NCBI GenBank assembly: GCA_023101885.1
Contig: JALPQD010000294.1
Span: forward strand, 733,501 to 797,500
Direction of reading: 5' to 3'
Origin: Typhlomys cinereus
Lineage: Eukaryota; Chordata; Mammalia; Rodentia; Platacanthomyidae
Length of the DNA stretch: 64,000 nucleotides
Made by a program: the position numbers and the translations under genes. The notes beneath the pieces are model-generated. The model saw only the letters and a list, made by a program, of their open reading frames with translations, was not told the origin of the DNA and did no database searches. This document shows positions 20,863-32,829 of this stretch, piece after piece; positions within the stretch are counted from its first letter, which is position 1; the number at the start of each line of letters is the position of its first letter.

Positions 20863-21683
20863 TCTGTCTCTCTATTCCTCCCCTCTGTTTCTCTCTCTCT
20901 CTCCTCTTCTGTCTCTCCTCTCTGTCTCTCTCTCTCTCTGTCTCTCTCTCTCTCTGTCTCTCTCTCTCTCTGTCTCTCTCTCTCTCTGTCTCTCTCTCTC
21001 TCTGTGTCTCTCTCTCTCTGTGTCTCTCTCTCTCTGTGTCTCTCTCTCTCTCTGTCTCTCTCTCTCTGTCTCTCTCTCTCTCTGTCTCTCTCTCTCTCTG
21101 TGTCTCTCTCTCTCTGGTCTCTCTCTCTCTCTTTCGGTTTCTCTCTCTGCTCTCTCTTCTCTCTCTGTCCCTCTCCTCTCTTGTCCTCCCCTCTCCTCTC
21201 TCTGTCTCTCTCTCTCTCTGTCTCTCTCTCTCTCGTCTCTCTCTCTCTGCTCTCCTCCTTCTGCTCTCTCTCTTGTCTCTCTCTCTCGGTCTCTCGTCTC
21301 TGTCTCTCCTCTCTGTCTCTCTCTCTCTGTCTCTCCTCTCTCTTCTTGTCTCTCTCTCTCTGTCTCTCTCTCTCTGTCTCTCTCTCTCTGTCTCCTCTCT
21401 CTGTTCCTCTCTCTCTCTGTCTCTCTCTCTCTGTCTCTCTCTCTCTGTCTCTCTCTCTCTGTCTCTCTCTCTCTTCTCTCTCTCTGCTCCTCTGGGTCTC
21501 TCTCTCTCTTCTCTCTCTCTCTGTCTCGCTCTCTCTGTCTCTCTCTCTCTGTCTCCTCTCTCTGTCTCTCTCTCTCTGTCTCTCTCTCTCTGTCTCTCTC
21601 TCTGTCTCTCTCTCTGTCCTCTCTCTGCTCTGCTTCTCCTCTCTGTCTCTCTCTCTGCTCTCTCTGTCTCTCTCTCTGTCTCT
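20617..21683. repeat. 1.07-kb TC / TCTCTCTG-TC minisatellite
   Basis: Begins with about (TC)20 and continues as CTCTCTCTCTGTCTCT-type units of about 12-20 bp, interrupted by CCTC, CG and GG variants. It is pure or nearly pure pyrimidine plus G on the plus strand. Long Ser/Leu frames (plus) and Arg/Glu frames (minus) are by-products. Confidence 0.97.
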
Positions 21684-21689
21684 AACTTT

Positions 21690-22420
21690 CTCAGTATCTG
21701 TTCTTTCTCCCTCCCCCAAATCTCAAGTATTTATAAGTGGTCAATTTTCTGCCATGCACGTTTTGAAAGTTTTCTAAGAAAGAAAAGAACCCTCATGTGT
21801 CTCAAATCTCTTCCCACCTTCCCCTGCGCCCACACATCCTTTCTCTTTCCTAGGGGAGCTAAGGTCTTCCAAGCTGATGTCTCCCAAGCTGATGTCTCCC
21901 AAGCTGACTACTTAATCAGCTCCATCCCTCAAATTATATTGGTGTGGGCAGGACTTCTCTGATGCTCTTAGCATCTCACAGACTGACAGGCAGACAGGAG
22001 GCTGGAGGCCATCACCATCTTGGGCTGTGAACTCCTCCGGTCCTACCATCACCTTCTCTCTTAATGATGTTACCACCTGACTCAGTCATCTCTAGCCCCA
22101 CCCTTGCGATCCTCCCAAAGAAATGCTGATGAGAAACATCTTCCCATTTTATCATTTGACCTAAAGCTAGATCTTCTAGAACATCGAGGAACCAGAAATT
22201 AACTTTCTAACCAACCGGACTAATTGCCATAGCTAGAGACCTCAGCCCTGGCTTTGTTCTCCAGCTTCCCAGTTCCCTGCACTCTCTCTGGGCTTCAAGT
22301 AGCATCCCAGCCAGAACCGACAGACCTTTGCATCTCAAGATTCCATCAGCTCCCTTCAATTTTCCCATTAACAACAGCTTCCAATTCTCTATGCCTTCAG
22401 TTAACTTTTTTTTAAGACGG
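21690..22420. other. Unassigned; small tandem repeat
   Basis: A 15-bp unit CCAAGCTGATGTCTC occurs two and a half times at about 21868-21907. The rest has no recognisable gene; it may be an old LTR but I cannot name it. Confidence 0.4.
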
Positions 22421-22424
22421 GGTC

Positions 22425-22806
22425 TTCAGTAAGCAAGACACCTCAGTGGGTAAAGCACTTGCTCGAAAACCTGGTGACCTGAGTTTGATCCTTGGAACCC
22501 CACATGGTGGAAGGAGAAAACAGACTTCTGAAAATTGCCCTGACCTCCACCTGTGCACCATAACACCTCTCTTCCTCCTCTTTTATTTACTTGTGAAAGA
22601 AAGGCATGGCCTTAAGTGGGCCAGAGTGGCCTCAAACTCTCCACAAAGCTTAGGACCTTGAGGTCCTGATTTTCCTGTCTCCCTCCACCTCCCAATGTTT
22701 GGGATTGTAGCAGAGACCCAGCCTATACGGTTTTATGCACTGGTGATAGAACCCAGGGCTTTGTGCATGCTAGACAAACACTACCAACTGAGCCATGTCC
22801 CCAACC
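22425..22806. mobile_element. B2-like SINE (+) next to B4-like SINE (-)
   Basis: 22425-22560 is a plus-strand B2-like head (CCTCAGTGGGTAAAGCACTTG, GAGTTTGATCC). 22585-22806 is a minus-strand ID+B1 dimer: the ID head reads GGGTTGGGGACATGGCTCAG from 22806 and the B1 part includes CCACCTCCCAATGTTTGGG. Confidence 0.7.
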
Positions 22807-22879
22807 CTAAATTCAATTTTTAAAAATAAAATGAGAAGCCCCAATTCTTCCTGGAAGCCGCTCTCTCATCTAGTGTAGA

Positions 22880-23365
22880 GCTCAGAAATTCCAGAAGTTT
22901 CAAGGAAGGAAATGCTGAACGAACCACCTCTACACCTGTGCATGCCTTTTACTAGAATCCCTCTTTATAGTATAGAAGGGAAGACATGGTTATTCCTGGA
23001 ACCTCTCTAAAACAAGCGAGGACGGCAATTATACCCACAGCATAGGTGGTCACTGACACCAAGCCTAGAGTGGTCCTATCTAACCAATGATCAGCTATGA
23101 AGAGGGGGGGGCCACAAAGTACAGATAAACAATGACCACTTAACAGTGTGTACCCACAGCAAGGCCTATTGGACTCCAAGAGACAGTCCCAAGCTCAGGA
23201 CCACACAAGAGGCCCTGGTTAAATCCACTAGGGCACAAACAAAGTAAAAGGACATGAATATTGGAGAAACAGTTACAGAGAAGTTACAGGGCCTGGTAAA
23301 GGGGAAATAAATCAGAGAATATTATATACATGTGTGAAACTGTCAAAGAACAAGATTCATGAATA
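22880..23365 (+). mobile_element. Old L1 (Lx-like) 3' end
   Basis: Ends TATTATATACATGTGTGAAACTGTCAAAGAACAAGATT with an A-rich tail, the standard terminus of older rodent L1. Upstream part is weaker. Confidence 0.55.
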
Positions 23366-23369
23366 AAGA

Positions 23370-24000
23370 AAATTGGAGGAAACAAAAAAGCAAAGCAAAG
23401 AAGATAAGCATTATGTAATGGTACAATGCTTGAGTTCCTTTGTTTGACCATGTATGGACCATTGTATGCTTGAGAATCAATACTGAGTAAAGTCTAAAGG
23501 AACTCACTGTAGTCTAGACCTTCAGTCAGCACCACATAGGGAAAGGGGAAACAATGAGGGAGAGAAAAGAAAGAAAAGTTTCCTTACCCCGTCCAGACCC
23601 AGTACTGTGAGCTGGTGCTTATCAAAGGTAACTGTAGAGACTATGAATAACAAGCCATGCCTCCTGGGTGATTATCCATCTTCTCTCTCTCCCTTTTATA
23701 GGCTGTTGGGGCTCTGACCATGAGCCACCGGTGTGTAAACTGTTAAGGCTGTGCACAAAAGCACCACCACCTGCCATGGCTCCATGCCCCATGACGCTAC
23801 TAATAGAATCTCAATGTTACAAGATCATTGATATAATCCCAAGGTGTCCTTCAACAGCCTTCTCCTGCTACCAGTGAGGGCTAATTGGGACTTCTGGAGA
23901 GGATAGCCTCTCTGTTTATAATTTGACTATTCCAACTTCTCTCATACTGTCAAATTTCCCAAGGATCTTGCATATTGTATCAATTTTCCTTTTCGAATTT
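23370..24000. other. No recognisable feature
   Basis: No open frame, RNA or repeat that I can support. Confidence 0.4.
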
Positions 24001-24004
24001 TATT

Positions 24005-24310
24005 TTATTTTTTGACATTTATCATACATAAATAAACCAAATTTGTGTTTTCACTCCTTTCATGTTTCCTCCTTTTCAACCAGTCTCTCTCTGACTTTCA
24101 TATTTTTCTGTCTGTGTGGCCCACTGGGTTTCACCTGGGATGTCTGTACTTACTGGGGCGTGGCTGACTTACCAGTGAGTCGAGGAAAGAAGCTCCCCTT
24201 CTCCTGTCTGGCATTAGTCTGCTGTAGTCTCCCAGAGAAATGTGTTATCTCTTGAGATCTTCCCCATTCATGATGAAATATTGACAGGCCAACTATTGTG
24301 TAGGTCTGGT
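24005..24310 (-). mobile_element. Old L1 3'UTR fragment
   Basis: TTTTTGACATTTATCATACATAA start, GTGTGGCCCACTGGGTTTC and GTGAGTCGAGGAAAGAAGCTCC. Similar to 11880-12040 and 16660-16740 in the same orientation. Confidence 0.55.
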
Positions 24311-25004
24311 GGAGGTGATCTCAATTTTCATAGCACTGTTTAAAAGAAATATGATACCCAAGATATGAGGAGATCATGAAATGTTCTTAATTAACCATCA
24401 ATGTCTATCAAGAACAGACCGCTATAACCTGTAGGTGTCTGCAAACAATCTTTATTATGCCCATAACTGACTCCTGTGTGATCTCTGCTCCCACCTCGAA
24501 GCCAATCAGCATTATTCATCACCACTGGCCTCATTTTCTGTGCCCTCTGGCTTCAATTAGAAGCTGATGTCAGATCTTGCCCCTAGGGCAGGACTTCGAT
24601 ACATGAGTGGTTTCTCTGGGCAGCCCTCTCAGGAAGGTGAGATAACTGTCTTTAGTTTTGAAAATACTCAGGCCATCAGGAAGGACACTAGCTGGGGTCA
24701 GAATCGTCTGCCATGCAGCCCACCCATGTGTTCGCCAACCACGTGTTGCCCTTGGAGGCCTCATAGGAACCCTTGATATCACCAGGGATTGCAGAGTGCT
24801 GTGTTGGATCAGTGGGCAGGTGCACCTGGGTTTTTACCTGGCAACACTAAGCGTAGAGATGGAATCATTCCATCCCTACAGAACCCCTTCTACCCCTCTC
24901 TTGAAATTCTGACCCAAAATTCTCACTCTAACTATCTTTACCTGGGTCACAACATATGTATAACAAAGATGTGTATTGATTTTTTTTCTTTAAAAAAAAA
25001 GTTA
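24311..25004. other. No recognisable feature
   Basis: Opposed short open frames near 24567-24912 overlap on both strands and have no family signature. Confidence 0.4.
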
Positions 25005-25140
25005 TTTTGAGAGAGACTCTCGTGTAGACCAGACTAGCCTTGGACTTCCTATGTAGCCAAGGATGACCTTGAACATCTGACCCTTTCATCACTACATCCC
25101 AAAGTGCTGAGATAACTGGTTTTCATCATTGTAGCCAGTT
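25005..25140 (-). mobile_element. B1 SINE
   Basis: Minus-strand B1: GTAGACCAGACTAGCCTTGG, CTTGAACATCTGACCC, CATCCCAAAGTGCTGAGAT. Diverged. Confidence 0.75.
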
Positions 25141-26005
25141 TCAGGAGGGAATGTGGGGTGATACAGAGAGAGGTGGAGGAAGACAGGGATTGAAAAGGGT
25201 TAAGCAGAGATGAGTGTGGGGATAGGGCAGAGGGGAAGACTAGCGGTGCTTAGGAGCTATGAAAAAGCCACACAGAAAACTACTAGTTTTTAGCTAGTTT
25301 AAAAAAAAAAAAAGTATGAGTAGATACCCCCTGCATGGGTAGCTAATGCTAGATACCTAGAAGATGAAGCTATTACATAAAAGCCCCATGGCCAGTGCTA
25401 CCGGACTTCTGCCTGCAGGTTCTTGCCTCCCAGACTGGAAGATTGAAGCCGGGACTCCACTGAATGGTTAAAGTAAAATTTTTTGAAAAGCGGGAAAGGG
25501 AGGGCCACCGGATTGCTCCAGAGAATCAGGGGAAAAAGAATTCGTCTCTGGCTGTTCGAGAAGCCAAAGGGGAGGCAAGACTGCTCCAAATCTTGCTCTG
25601 AAGCTCTGGACTGGAGGTGCCCTTTTTATGAACTTTTGGGGGATAGAAAATGGAAAGTTTATATTGGTTTCCTCTCTGACCTGGTAGGGCCAGAGAAAGT
25701 CCCACTGGTGGGCTTTGTGGTGGACGCAATGGTGGGCTATCTACTGCTAAATGTGATATTGGCTTCAGGTCAGCTCTTCCAGTGTAGGTGTTGTCTCTCA
25801 CACAGCATTGTGGCCTTGCTTAATTTCCTCCAGTCTCCCTCACTGTTCTCACTGTCACCAGGTATAAAATGTCTCCCTTGAGTTGTTGGAAGTGAGGCCT
25901 GCCAAACAATACAGATTTTGCTACTGCTCTTGTTTGTGTACCAGAACAAGATGGTAAGACCCTGTTACTGAAGACGCCACACATTCTGATTAAAGGACAT
26001 AGAGA
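25141..26005. other. Unassigned, possibly old LTR material
   Basis: A plus-strand frame at 25483-25881 overlaps a minus-strand frame at 25526-25801; neither resembles a known family. No poly(A) signal or terminal repeats were found. Confidence 0.35.
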
Positions 26006-26007
26006 AA

Positions 26008-26245
26008 TCAAGCCACAGCTGGGAAAATGACTCAGAAGTTAAAAAGCCTTTGCCTTGCAAGCAAAAGAACCTGAGTTCAGGTCCCCAGATCCTACATAAA
26101 AATGCCAGGTGGATGTAGTAGAGGCCTGTAGTTCTGACCCTGAAAGGCAGAACCTGGGAAACCCCAAAGCAAAGAAATAAGGAAGTAATCCAGGATGATT
26201 CCCGATGTCACCCTTGGGCTTCCACCCGTACACACAAGAGAGAGA
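26008..26245 (+). mobile_element. Older tRNA-derived SINE
   Basis: AGCTGGGAAAATGACTCAGAAG head, GAGTTCAGGTCCCC B box, body ending CACCCTTGGGCTTCCACCC and a short CA tail. A second truncated head lies at 26310-26345. Confidence 0.8.
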
Positions 26246-26649
26246 ATCAAACTGGAATTGAAATAGAAGCTTCCTCCTTGCTGGCTACCTTTCCTAGAAC
26301 CAGAAGGTGCTGAGCTGGCAAGTTGGCTCAGTGGGTAAAAAGACTGTCTTTCGAGGACTAGGGGGGCTATGCTGGCAAATGGGACAGAAAAGCTACTCAT
26401 GGTCTCACCTAGCTGTGGACCATGCATGCTGCAATACCAACTGGACAGGAAAGTAAGAGACAGAGAAAGCTACAGGGCAAGACCCATCGAGCCCTTCAGA
26501 GTTCACATTATTCCACCATATCTTCCAGATAGTAAACAGGGATCTACAGGATGTAAAGTTCGCTAACTGTGTTCTGATTTGGTTTTGGGGAGCCCTTCCT
26601 TGCTGGTCTCCTGTCCAACCTCCCTTCTAGGTTGTAAATACCCACTGTC

Positions 26650-27015
26650 ATGGTATGAACGTGAGCTGCCCACCACAAGCTAATATGTCTGAATATTTAG
26701 CCCATGTTAATATTTAAGAAGGTTGTGAACCTTTAGAATGTGGAGACCTGCTGGAGGCAGGGACATTAAGGGGGGCAGGCCTTGAGGTTTGGTAGCCCTG
26801 TCCTGCTTTAAAGTTTGCTCCTGCTCTCTCTGCCTCCCTGAAGATGGCTGCAACCTGAATCCACCTTCTAGTTTCTGCTTCCAGCCATGCCTCATGTTGT
26901 GAGATTCCTGCCATAATGGACTCTATCCCTTCTGGAACTGTAAACCAAATAAATCTCCCTTTCTTCTTTCATTGCAGACAAGTGTTGTCTCACAGCAGCA
27001 AAGAATAACTTCAAT
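26650..27015 (+). mobile_element. MaLR LTR (ORR1/MT-like)
   Basis: Plus-strand LTR with TGTCATGGTATGAACGTGAG near its start and AACCAAATAAATCTCCC at 26942. The end reads ACAAGTGTTGTCTCACAGCAGCAAAGAATAAC, as in ERVL-MaLR LTRs. Solo LTR; no internal region. Confidence 0.7.
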
Positions 27016-27550
27016 ATACACCACACACCAATGCACATTAGACTATAATATGGAATATCCATCTTGATTTGACAGGTCCTCCTGGCTGAGAGTTTATTTT
27101 GAGTCTCAGAGGAGACTGAAAACTTGTACTTCTGAAGAACGTAAGTGCTGTTGAGGCTTTGGAAACCCTTGAAGGTAGGCTGGATTTACTTCGTGTTATG
27201 AGATGGACATGAGCCACATGCTTCAGCGGTGGGGCTCAGATATTAAAAGCTTTGCTGCCAGCTGATGAGTGTTGGAGGAAAATGTCTATCCAGAGACATG
27301 ATCTAATCAATGGATGAGTCCCTTGGAGTCATAATATGATATTATTGGTGAAAGGCAAGGGCATAGTTGGCAGAAACAGTCACTACAGGTGTTACAAAGA
27401 ATATCTTGGGCTCTTTCCTAGTTCTCTCTAGTTTCATTAAATTTGTAAAAGAAGCTATCTTTTCTCCAATGCATCCTTTTTCTTTTCCTTTGTGCATGTG
27501 TATTGTGTGGTTTGTATGTATGATGGTGTGTGTATGGTTAGTTCATGTGA

Positions 27551-27555
<5 letters not shown>
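27016..27555. other. No recognisable feature
   Basis: Apparently unique flank between the MaLR LTR and the GT/GA microsatellite. Confidence 0.4.
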
Positions 27556-27558
<3 letters not shown>

Positions 27559-27603
<45 letters not shown>

Positions 27604-27605
27604 AA

Positions 27606-27643
<38 letters not shown>
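27559..27643. repeat. (GT)n(GA)n microsatellite
   Basis: About 22 GT units followed by imperfect GA units. It lies at the tail of the adjoining minus-strand SINE. Confidence 0.97.
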
Positions 27644-27872
27644 AGATTCCTCAAGAATCATCCATCTACTTTGGAAAGAATCTCCCGCTGGTATCTGGGG
27701 CTCATCAATTACACTAAGCTGACTGGCTGATGCCAGAGATCTGCCTTGTTTCCATCTCCCCAACTCCGTCATTATAATCACACATCAGTGGCTTTCCCCT
27801 GGAGTGCAGGGAATGAACTCAGATCCATGTGTTTTCACAGCAAGCCTTTTACCACCTGAGCCATCTGCCCAG
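27644..27872 (-). mobile_element. SINE, B2/B3-like
   Basis: Minus-strand head GGGCAGATGGCTCAGGTGG at about 27872, body to the GA tract. The same head, cut after GCTCAGG, is seen at 17896-17914 in arm 1. Confidence 0.65.
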
Positions 27873-29718
27873 TCTTCTATGAATACTTTTGGCATCTTTG
27901 CTGAAACTTGGTCATCTGTACTCTATGGGTTTGTTTCTGGGTCCTCTGTCTACTCGGTGATCATTTCTTGCCTGTACCTTTTATGTTCATCACTATGTCT
28001 CTAGTATAATTTGAAGTGGTACAATTCACCTCTGGCTTTGCCTATCTGCAAAGGATGCTATGGCTCTGATAGGTCTCTTGTGCTTCCAATAAATCTTTGG
28101 TTTTATTGTTGTTGTTGTTCTGTGAAAAGAACTTTGGAATCTAAATGGAGATCACCTGAATTCATAGGTGACTTTTGGTAATGAACTTTGCACAACATTA
28201 ATTCTGCCACCCATGAGCATAGGAATCTCACAATAACACTATCACAGTATTTTCTTCCACTTTCTTTCTCTCAACATATAGAGTTTTTATTGTAGAGGTC
28301 TTTTACTTCCTTGTTAGGTCAATTACAAGGAATTTTAATTTTATTTATTTATTGTGGAGGGGGCACTATATATCCCTGTGGGGGCCGGGTAACTCGGGAA
28401 TCACTGGATTGCTCCTACTTCCCCCTTGCTTCACTCTGGGATTTCACACTAGGGATACAGATGTGGACCCCAGGTGTTTCTGCCTGGTGTTTTACTGGGA
28501 CTTGGGATCCAAAGTCGGACCTTCTGCTTGCAAGGCAGAGTCTTAACCCCCTGAGCCATCTCTCCAACATGTATAAGTGAGTACAGATATGGTGTGGATG
28601 TGTATATGTGTGAGGGTGTGTGTAGAAGTAAGCACTTGAGTAATGTGCCTGTGGAGACCCAAAAGTGACTACTTTGGGGATCACCCAAGATTGCTCTCCC
28701 CCTATTGCTTACTCTTGAGATAAAGCAATTTCAGATCGCCGCCATTTCCCGCTGTCGATTTTACATGGGGTTCAGGATCAGAACTCCGGTCCTTCTGCTT
28801 GCAACACAAAGGGTTTTACTCCTAAGCCATCTCTTAAGCCCCAGAAGTCAGCCATTTCCACCTGGCATTTTACGCGGGAGCTGGAATCCGAACTCAGGTC
28901 CTTCTGCTTGTGAGGCAGAGACTTAACCCCTAAGCCATTCTCTCCAGATCTAATGGTCTAGAAGATGGCCAGTCATTGACTTCAGTTGTATATCCCTGCT
29001 GAGCCCACAAGTTAGCTCCAAACCCATGGCCACACAGATGACTTGGTTGGTAAACTCAGTGGGTCACAAAGCAAAACAAGACAAGATGTGACTGTGAGAA
29101 AGATATTGAGAGGCAAGATGGAATTGAACAAGGGTGATAGGAAGATGGCCATTAGAATCATGGGCATACATTATGTTCCTATATGACATTGTCAAGGAAC
29201 ACATTTAATTTTTTTAAAAAGTAAAGAGGCTGACCACAGTAGTGTTCCTATGCTTAAGGGGAACACAGGAAAGGGTTCTGGGAAATGCCACTGGGTCCTT
29301 GCCCTCATCAGAGAGGAGGACCCAGAGGAGAGATTGTCATGCACATTAAAGGATGCTCTGGGGATGGGAGGGGGAGGCATTGGGGAATGGGGAGGGAGGG
29401 AGGAGAAGAGGAGGGGCACAGGGCAGTGGGAGGTTGGAGGGAGGGAGGGGACCGGTGTACCTGTTAAGTTTGTATAAGTGGAAATTTTAAAAAAGAGAGA
29501 GAGAGGAAAAAAAGTTTGTATGAGTGGAAATAATAATAAGAAAAGAAAATATAACAAGAGGAGCAAGTAAAATCAGTCATACAGTTTAAATTCTTAATTT
29601 TTATGCCAAAGTCCAATCACTAATACATATAATGCATAGGTCCTGGGGGAATTAAAGTTGTTTTTGTTTTTTTTAGATTGTCATGTGACTATGGAAATTA
29701 CTTTAAATATAAATAAAA
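27846..29718 (-). repeat. Arm 2 of the inverted duplication, ending at the gap
   Basis: Reverse complement of 16004-17914. In mirrored order it carries old L1 ORF2 (27905-28335), three SINEs (28340-28950), old L1 3'UTR (28965-29212) and the transduction L1 (29213-29718). It stops in the L1's A-rich tail exactly at the N run. Confidence 0.92.
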
Positions 29719-29728
29719 NNNNNNNNNN
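29719..29728. other. Assembly gap (10 N)
   Basis: Ten N at the end of the inverted arm. Sequence directly after the gap is itself an inverted copy of 34568-34611. Confidence 1.
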
Positions 29729-30610
29729 AAAGGTTTGTCTCTCAATAGAGATGTTCTCAAGACTAAGGTGGAAGTGGAATTTCATCTAGCTTCCACCTCA
29801 GTCAAACCCTTTCTCTTAAAACTAGAGAGGGTCAATGTAATCTGGACCCAGCATTAGAATCTCTAAGGAAAAAGACAGACTAAGTACATTTGGGTAAACT
29901 CAAGTTCAAGCTTGTTTCCTTTTCCTTGCAAAGTCTGGCCCAAATTTAAAAAAACTTAGAGAGTTTCCTTGAGGGCCTAGATAAATTCATTTTTCAAACT
30001 GAAAACGAGGAAAGAGAAAGAACCAGGAAACAAAAAAAATCCAAGTTTGATTATCCCTAAGGGGATAGAATAATAACAGGCATGCCCAAATAGACCAACC
30101 GGAAACCCCTCTGGCATCAATTCCTAGGCACGGTTCATCAGCTATAGGAATTATATGAAAACAGAGTAATAAAAACACATAGCTCACTGACAAGGGTCTT
30201 CTGTTGTTCTGCTGTTTCAGATATGTCATTGCTATTATCCAGGCCTGACCAACCATAAGAATGCACCTTCTGAATGGTATAATTTAAGCATGTATATCAG
30301 ACCTGGCTTGACAAGGCTTTTTAAGTTTAACCTTGTGTGGTGGGGCTCTCCACTTGGTCCTGTCTAATGCTCATCTTATTATTTCGTTTATCTATTTAGG
30401 TGATGAGAGAGACAGAGCAATGAGAGAGGAGAGAAATTCACACCTATACATGACATGTTGCACATGTGGGGTAGGAGGACAACTTTTTCTCCTCTACCAG
30501 GTGTACTTCCAAGGATACAGCTGAGGTTGTTAGATTTGCCAACAGGCACTTGCCATTGAGCTATCTAGAAACGGTCTCATATATTTCAGTTAGCCTTAAA
30601 ATGAATAGAT
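29729..30610. other. ERV-like or unique sequence plus a SINE
   Basis: 29729-29772 is the inverted copy of 34568-34611. 29773-30330 shows no clear gene. 30370-30575 looks like a minus-strand B2/B3-type SINE (AGGGAGAGAGACAGAGC-like tail region, head ending TTGAGCTATCT). Confidence 0.4.
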
Positions 30611-30869
30611 AGCCTGGATTGGGTTTTCAATCAGGAACTTCTGCTTGGAAAGACTCGAACTACTGGAGCCCCTCTCCAGCCCAAAAGGAATATTTCTCAA
30701 AGAACCACTTCCACTGTGTTATCAGAGAGAAAAGAGCTTTGGACTGGTCCAGTACAACTTGCAATTCGGCCCCTGCCAGGCAAGAGGTGTAAAAGTCAGC
30801 TCAGAGCTTCAATTTCAAGGAACATCTCTTTTGTCTCCCTGGACATCCAGATAAAAAAAGGCGCTGTAC

Positions 30870-31128
30870 GATCTAGAGGAGGTGGTTCACGGGGTTAAGC
30901 CTCTGCCTTGCAGGCAGAAGGTCCTGAGTTGGATCCCAGACCCCAGTATAGACACCAGGCGAAGCAGGGGCGCCGCATTTCTGTCCTGGTAGGCAGAGGC
31001 TGTGAATCCCCCGCAGGCAGATAAAAAAGAGGGGGTGGGTAGTCCATGGTGGTTCCCAAATTCGTCCTGTGTCTACAGACACAACCACACAAACACACAC
31101 ACACACACACAATTGATTTAAAAAAAAA
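30870..31128 (+). mobile_element. tRNA-derived SINE inside G0
   Basis: GAGGAGGTGGTTCACGGGG head, GAGTTGGATCC B box, CCATGGTGGTTCCCAAATTCG body end, (CA)n and poly(A). Target-site duplication is unclear. Confidence 0.85.
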
Positions 31129-31972
31129 AAAAAGTCGAAGTCGGCCTGCAGCCAGGGAAACATTCCAAAGATTATCTCCAGTCTTATGAACCTGCAGGTT
31201 CAGGGAAGCCTGAAGACTGTTCTTACAGACCCAAGTCAGCAGAATGTTTCTCCAAGGATTTCCACTGTTTATCAGACAGAAAAGAGCTTTGGACTGGGTA
31301 GGGTACAACTGGCAACTCAACTCAGCCCCTGACAGTCCACAGCTGAGCCCAGCCAGAAAGTTCAAAGTCAACCCAGAGTCTTGCATGACAAGGGACATCT
31401 TCATTAGTCTCCCTGGAGATCCAGATGAAAAGAGGCCCTGTCTACCTGCAGCATGCTGCCCAGAAAAGCATTCCAGGGAATTCATCTCAAGTGGTTCTGA
31501 AACTGAAATTCAGCCGAAGCCTGAACACTATTCTTAGCATAACCCAAGTCAGCAGCCATTCTCCCGAGACGAAGCAATGCTTGTTAACCGCAGATGCAGG
31601 GCAATAAGCTCCCAGACGCAGTGGTAGCCATGGAGAGGCAGGGGCGGCCTCCCTCCTCCCCATCAGGTCCCGCTGAGCTCTGCTTTCCAGAATGCCAATC
31701 TCCAGAGAAGGTCTTTCTAGTTGTGAGCAGGGCGGGCCCTTCATCCGTGATCTTCCCTAGCTTTCCAGTGAGGGTCGTGACCTGTAGGAAGCGAGGGACC
31801 CTGGAGTTAGGAAATGCATTCTTCCAGCGATCCGTATCTTATAAAGGAAACCCATCTTTGCTTGTGTGCTCGCGGGCGCCAGCTCCTGTTGCCTTTGCAA
31901 ACAATCCCCACTGTCAGCTGATTTGGCCAACGACCTCCACTGTGTAGCAGGCACAGGGGCAGGGTGGGTGGG

Positions 31973-32695
31973 TCAGAAGGTCCCGGATCTTTCTCCGCTT
32001 CTTGAGCGCCTCCTGCCCCCCGCCGCGGTCCTCTGGCACCTCCAAGGCCGCCTCCACCAGCCCGGCGACCAGGGTCGGGGATGGAGCTGGCCGCTCCCGG
32101 GACCTGGACCTTGCTCTCTCGCTCCCTGCGCAGGCGCCGGCCGCCATACAGCTGGCGCCGCAGCTGTCTGCGGATGGGCTTGAGATGCATGAAGTTGCAG
32201 AAGCCTCCTCGCTGCACTCTCCCGCTTCGTACTGGCGGAGCAGGCTTCCCTGAGGTCGCTCACGGGGGACAGCTCACGCGTAGATCGGCTGCCCCTGAAA
32301 CCACGGTGTTCAAGTCCGTCACGGCCTTCTCTGCGTCCTCTTCCCGGCGAAAACTTGACGTCACGTTTGCACACAGGTGATCGCCTAGGTTGTCGCACAC
32401 GTTCATCTCCTCCACCTCCCCGTACTTGTCTTGCATCTCGCAGAAGACTCCCGGAAGAAGTGCTCGAAGCGCTCCTGCCTGCACGTGCTCCCCGCGCGTG
32501 GGAGCCCGCGGCGGTCTGGGCGCTTTTGGGGGTCACGGTAGATGACTTCTCATCAAGACCGTCTGGCTGAATCGGTCTGTTGTGCAACCGAGAGCAATGT
32601 CTCCATGGGCGACACGCTCCAATTTTGAAATAAAACGAAAACAGTTGACTTTGTCCCTCTCGGTGCCGAAGATGGACCGCCAGGTACTCGGCCAT
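31973..32695 (-). pseudogene. U2AF1: U2AF1-like (U2AF35) retropseudogene, copy A
   Basis: U2AF35 recognises the AG at 3' splice sites as part of U2AF. An intronless minus-strand copy starts at ATG 32695 (MAEYLA) and ends near 31973 with a Gly/Arg/Ser tail reading GERSGTF. Visible parts are the first CCCH zinc finger (FKIGACR...CSRLHNRP), the RRM-like core (KYGEVEEMNVCDNLGDHL) and the second zinc finger (GGFCNFMHLKPI). One base is lost right after MAEYLA, and further shifts lie near 32580, 32440 and 32250. The coding region is much GC-richer than its flanks. It is not translatable as a whole. Confidence 0.92.
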
Positions 32696-32829
32696 GTCGC
32701 AGAGGCCTGTCCCGCTGGCGCCTCCCGGAGGGGATCTGGGATCTGAAACTCGGCCTCCCGCTTTCCACGCAGACTCTCGGCCTCTTGCAGGCGCACACTT
32801 ACACACTTCACGGGGGGCACAGAGGTCTG

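Noticed and set aside
20617..21683. CRISPR-like array of regular units
   Set aside because: No constant repeat with unique spacers; it is a eukaryotic simple repeat.
20388..21962. Open frames of 360-454 codons rich in Ser/Leu (plus) or Arg/Glu (minus)
   Set aside because: They are translations of the TC/TCTG array in all frames; no start context or conserved domain.
27455..27781. Thr/His-rich frame
   Set aside because: Translation of the GT/GA microsatellite.
31895..32253. Plus-strand GC-rich open frames over the U2AF1 copy
   Set aside because: Antisense shadows of the minus-strand U2AF1-like frame.
31973..32695. ZRSR/U2AF1-RS-type retrogene (imprinted in mouse)
   Set aside because: Zinc fingers and RRM-like words fit U2AF35 itself, and the long N-terminal extension of ZRSR proteins is absent.
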